Shown here in pieces: positions 44,009 to 47,214 of a DNA stretch of 47,214 nucleotides. The first letter of the stretch is position 1. Each line of letters begins with the position of its first letter. The stretch lies in assembly GCA_003254885.1 (NCBI GenBank), contig QANT01002899.1, forward strand, positions 1-47,214. Direction: 5' to 3'. The notes beneath the pieces were generated by a model. The model was not told where the DNA came from, did not search any database, and saw nothing but the letters and a program-made list of their open reading frames with translations. The translations under genes were made by a program, and so were the position numbers. The DNA comes from Purshia tridentata (taxonomy: Eukaryota; Streptophyta; Magnoliopsida; Rosales; Rosaceae).

Positions 44009-44729
44009 AATTGACAGGACCCACCCTGATTTCCACCCTGAAACTCGAAGTGGTCCTGCGGGAATCCAATATCAAGGAAAATCCTACTCAAAATTTGACA
44101 GAACCTCCCCTGAAATTAGACTAACCCTTTCCAAAAAGACCTGCAAAAGCACTTCTAAGCACCACAGCTCCTCTACCACAACGAAAAGGTCTCCGACCCA
44201 AATTTCAAAACCAATTAATTAAGTATTTATTAGAATAACAGGGCGGTGCTACAACATTTACTAAAGAATATAAAATACAAAGATAACTAGTTCCTACGAT
44301 TTCACAACTTCACAAGAGTGCCTCGACGTCTTTGGCTCGACCGTTCCACCGCTACAACCTGGGGGGAAAATTTAAAACAACAATAAGGATAAAACTAGTG
44401 AGACGACTTAGTGAGTGGACGAAGATAAGAAACATTTAACTAGAATTATAAAAATCCGTTACTACAGTAAACAAAAGAAATAACTGGGCACAAAGACCTC
44501 ACGTCTTTCTTTAAAATCCCCCAGTTTTAAAACATTTTGTAAAAATCCACTGGTGACTATAAGTAAATCAATATCTTAAAATCCACTTTGAGATTTTTCT
44601 GGGAAAAATAAATAAAACTAATCCAGCTGGCAAACATCAAATCAGAACTGAAAGTTTTATACCCATTGAAACATTCTTGTGAAACTGATATAATAATAAA
44701 AACGCTCACCCAAACAGTTACCCACTAAA

Positions 44730-44863
44730 CCTGCCATACATGCGCAGAGCCCACGACCTGCCGTACGCATGCAGGGGCAATAATCCTGCCGTACATGTGC
44801 AGAGCCAGAGTCTGTCATACACATGTAGTGCCAATATACCTGCCATACATGCACACAGGGCCA
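44730..44863 (-). repeat. LTR minisatellite, ~27 bp units, five copies
   Basis: Five units with cores such as cctgccgtacatgtgcag on the plus strand (reverse complement of the family-A cores), again alternating between two core types. Adjacent to the conserved stem-loop as in family A. Confidence 0.8.
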
Positions 44864-44879
44864 CCCCCAAAGGGCTAGG

Positions 44880-44921
44880 CATCCCGACACACGGCCCAAA
44901 GCCTATGTGTGTGCCGTGATG
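44880..44921 (-). other. Conserved LTR stem-loop, element B 5' LTR
   Basis: On the minus strand the 42 bases have the same arms as copy 1 (CATCACGGCACAC and GTGTGTCGGGATG), although the LTR family is different. Confidence 0.7.
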
Positions 44922-46149
44922 GGTCCTAAAGACCTATGCAATATGATAATCTGAAGGGTACTGTGAAGGGTGGTTTTAAAACCATTTCCCATAAATCTCT
45001 TTTCACCCATAAAAACATATAACCTTTCCAATACTGGGAAATCATTAAACCAACAACTATAAAATCCTTTTTCAATAACCAAACCTTTAATATTTCAAGA
45101 TTCGAGTAAACCACATACGTTTACTTGAGAAATCAAAACGTTTCCAAGATTTAACGGCTTGAATAAATCATCATGAAAAATAGTTCCCTAGCACATCAAA
45201 TCTATTTCCATGCATTAATCCTCAAACCATGCTCAAGAATCAAATAATATTTCTCAATTAATAAAACTTAATTAAAACTCAAAATATAAATATAAATTAA
45301 ATCATGAAATTTATAAACAAGTGTCCACTTACAGAGATAGCCTAGCTTTGGTCTCCGGCTAGATCGTCAATGGACTCGGAAGTGTCGCCAAGAACCTAGG
45401 CCAATCGTGGCTGGAAACAGCTGGAAACAGTGAAGGAAGCTCGCGGCAAGGCTGAGCTTTCCGAGCTTCTCGCTGCGCGTGGGAGCGACGGTCGGTGAGG
45501 GGGAGGACTGGGGTGCCTGGTCGGCGACTAGCGAAGCAGCTGGTGGGGTTGGGTCGACCGGAAAGTGGCCAAAGGTGGCTGGATGGTCGTGTGGGTCGCA
45601 CGCAAGGAAGAAAGAGAGATCGGGAGAAAGAAGAGAGAGGGCTGGGGGCGACGAAGGAGAGGCTGGGGGCGTCACCGACGGGTTTGGGTCGGCCAGAAAG
45701 GGTTGGGTGTCGCACAGGGGAAAGAGGGCTGGGCTTGGGGGAAGGGCTGTCTGCGCATGGAGAGGGGAGAGGAGAGAGAAATAAAAGGGGGTAATTTCCA
45801 GAATTTTCTGGAAATTTAAACCCACTTCAACGTAATTACAAGTCTATATTTCTCAAACCGTAGCTCCAAACGACGCATGCTACATGTTTACGGACTCGTT
45901 GAGTCGAGCTCTACGCAACCAAGTCAAAGTCAAATCTAAAATCCGAGCAATTTAAAAAGTCAACTTTTGAGTCCCTTAACGCATTCCTAACTTTTTAACC
46001 GTAGCTCTAAAAGGGACATGCCGCGTGTTGACGAACCCGTGAGCTCGAGGCCTTCCTAACGGACCCAAGGTCAACATTAAAATCTTACTAGAACCACAAG
46101 TCAACTTTGGGCCCTATTAGAATTTACTTAAAAGCTACGAGTCGTTACA

Positions 46150-46502
46150 ATCTTGAAAAAAGGATCCAAGTTCTCGCCTCGCTGCTTTTTCTTTTGCTTT
46201 GCAGATGTAGCACTATTCTCAGCTTGCTGAGCAAAAAAAGCCTTCATAAACTTAGCCATTTGTTGTGGGTCGAACCAATTATTGGTATTATTATGATTAG
46301 TTCAAGTTCAATCAATAAGGGGTGGCATCTTGTCAGCAGGACTGAAAACAAATGAAAGAATGACTAACATGAAAACACTCATAGAGAAATTTTGGTGGAC
46401 TTTTAGAAGAATAAGTTGAATCAACTCTGGGTTGACATATCCTGTATATCCTACATACTAGTAGAATAAATCTACTAACAAATTAATTTGCCAGGTCATA
46501 CC
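46150..46502 (-). pseudogene. Leader and gag-like start of a third LTR element
   Basis: On the minus strand, after the PBS at 46514-46503, comes a leader and then a frame including NNWFDPQQMAKFMKAFFAQQ and a Lys/Gln-rich tail (SAKQKKKQRGE), with stops upstream (near 46310-46300). The position just after a PBS and the composition suggest a gag N-terminus, but no diagnostic domain is visible. It is cut at 46149 by the LTR of element B, so element B probably inserted here; the remainder of this element is not found on the far side. Confidence 0.4.
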
Positions 46503-46514
46503 ACTCTGATACCA
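46503..46514 (-). other. Primer-binding site of third LTR element
   Basis: On the minus strand TGGTATCAGAGT, 11 of 12 matches to the initiator-Met site, six bases after the LTR end. Confidence 0.8.
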
Positions 46515-46520
46515 CTTTTC

Positions 46521-47214
46521 TGTGACGCGCAGGAACCGTTGAAAATGCCACAGCATGTTTTTCAAATGATTTGATGGTTAGGTGGTCGGAACCACTGCCG
46601 TCACTACCTAAAGTGGCGGTACTTAGCCCAATTTCAACAATTCTCAACAGTTTCTTCAAATTTCCAATTCCAAACCTCAATTAGAATTTCCTAAGGGTTA
46701 GAATTGTCCACAATTGCATAAAAGAAAATAAAATTCCTAATATTTCCAGAAAATCTAGAATTGGGTATAATCCCAAAATCCAAGTTTCTAATTATGCACA
46801 ATAAATCATCAAACCCTAAATCACTCCAATTCCATTCTATAACCCTCAATTGTACAATAGAACCATTAATTTCACTCAATCAAAGCCAAATCCGAAATGG
46901 GTCTCAAAAACCCTCAATTTCCTTTATCCACAAATACTAAAGAAAACTTGAAAAAATCTTAGGGAATTAAAGGCCATACGGAAAGGAGAAAAAGCCACCT
47001 AAAATTTGGGTGATTTGAGTTGGAATCTTGGTCGAAATAAGGAGGAATAACTGGCTATAAATGGTGGCTTTTTGGGCTACCTTTTTCGTGCTGGGGCTGG
47101 CTGGCTAGCGCCGGCGAAGGGAGGTTTACGACCAGAGAAGGTGACGCCACCTAGACTAGCTGGACTTGGCTGGTCTCGGTGGTAGTGGGGTGCGCATGAG
47201 GAAGAAGAGGGGAA
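46521..47214 (-). mobile_element. LTR of a third element, cut by window end
   Basis: On the minus strand the LTR ends ...GCGCGTCACA at 46521, followed by the PBS. Only the U5 side and part of the centre are in the window; the other terminus is outside. The sequence does not obviously match families A or B. The intervals 46700-46900 and 47090-47214 hold no coding sequence. Confidence 0.65.

Larger units (their letters stand above)
44012..46149 (-). repeat. 5' LTR of element B
   Basis: On the minus strand it runs from TGTAACGACTCG at 46149 to GGGTCCTGTCA at 44012 (2138 bp), followed by the PBS and gag. It contains the U3 modules (about 45855-46050), a CpG-rich leader (45400-45770), the conserved stem-loop and the ~27 bp minisatellite. 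The outside flank is ATCTT, without a counterpart at the far end (GGATT at 33047), so the far end has been rearranged. Confidence 0.88.

Noticed and set aside
47055..47070. Plus-strand TATA box (gctataaatgg) as promoter of a gene
   Set aside because: It lies inside a minus-strand LTR and no coding sequence follows before the window ends.

Overview
The window is repeat-dominated nuclear DNA from a flowering plant, probably a eudicot; the genus cannot be told from the sequence. The evidence is a Mutator-like (MULE) transposase with SWIM and zinc-knuckle motifs, plant DUF1985/Ulp1-type transposon genes, several Ty3/gypsy LTR elements with initiator-Met tRNA primer sites, foldback repeats, and a tandem satellite. 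I see no intact host gene, rRNA, tRNA or CRISPR array. One assembly gap (175 N) lies at 35998-36172.

Layout. (1) 1-30.3 kb is an old DNA-transposon landscape. It holds a Ulp1-type gene fragment (+, 1-846), a broken MULE transposase (+, 2334-4983), three small accessory ORFs (+, 12614-13072, 19677-20017, 21737-22101, two of them paralogous), and a multi-exon Ulp1-type gene (-, 28386-23283). Clusters of the short motif GTGGACA, often arranged as inverted repeats, recur throughout. (2) Nested in it are two direct-oriented solo LTRs of one family, here called A (4984-7916 and 8826-11808, each with a target-site duplication), and one complete but heavily mutated chromovirus-like element (13971-19241, TSD AATTA). 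(3) 30368-33046 is a ~150 bp tandem satellite, partly organised as a ~300 bp dimer. (4) 33052-46149 is a nested cluster built around a second LTR family, B. It contains a gag-only minus-strand element (5' LTR 44012-46149, broken 3' LTR), a plus-strand B LTR (33761-36829), a Tat/Athila-like LTR (36851-39246), and a third family-A solo LTR inside gag (41759-43729, TSD ACTGT). (5) 46150-47214 is the start of another minus-strand LTR element cut by the window end.

The components share no cellular pathway; the window records successive insertions. The most interesting signals are: a 42-nt stem-loop kept in both LTR families beside a ~27 bp minisatellite whose copy number varies by dimers; the recurring GTGGACA foldbacks; the accessory-ORF paralogues; two Ulp1-type genes pointing toward each other; an array of self-complementary 25-mers with constant stems and variable loops; and a nonsense spectrum dominated by TAG, as expected if methylated CAG sites had deaminated.
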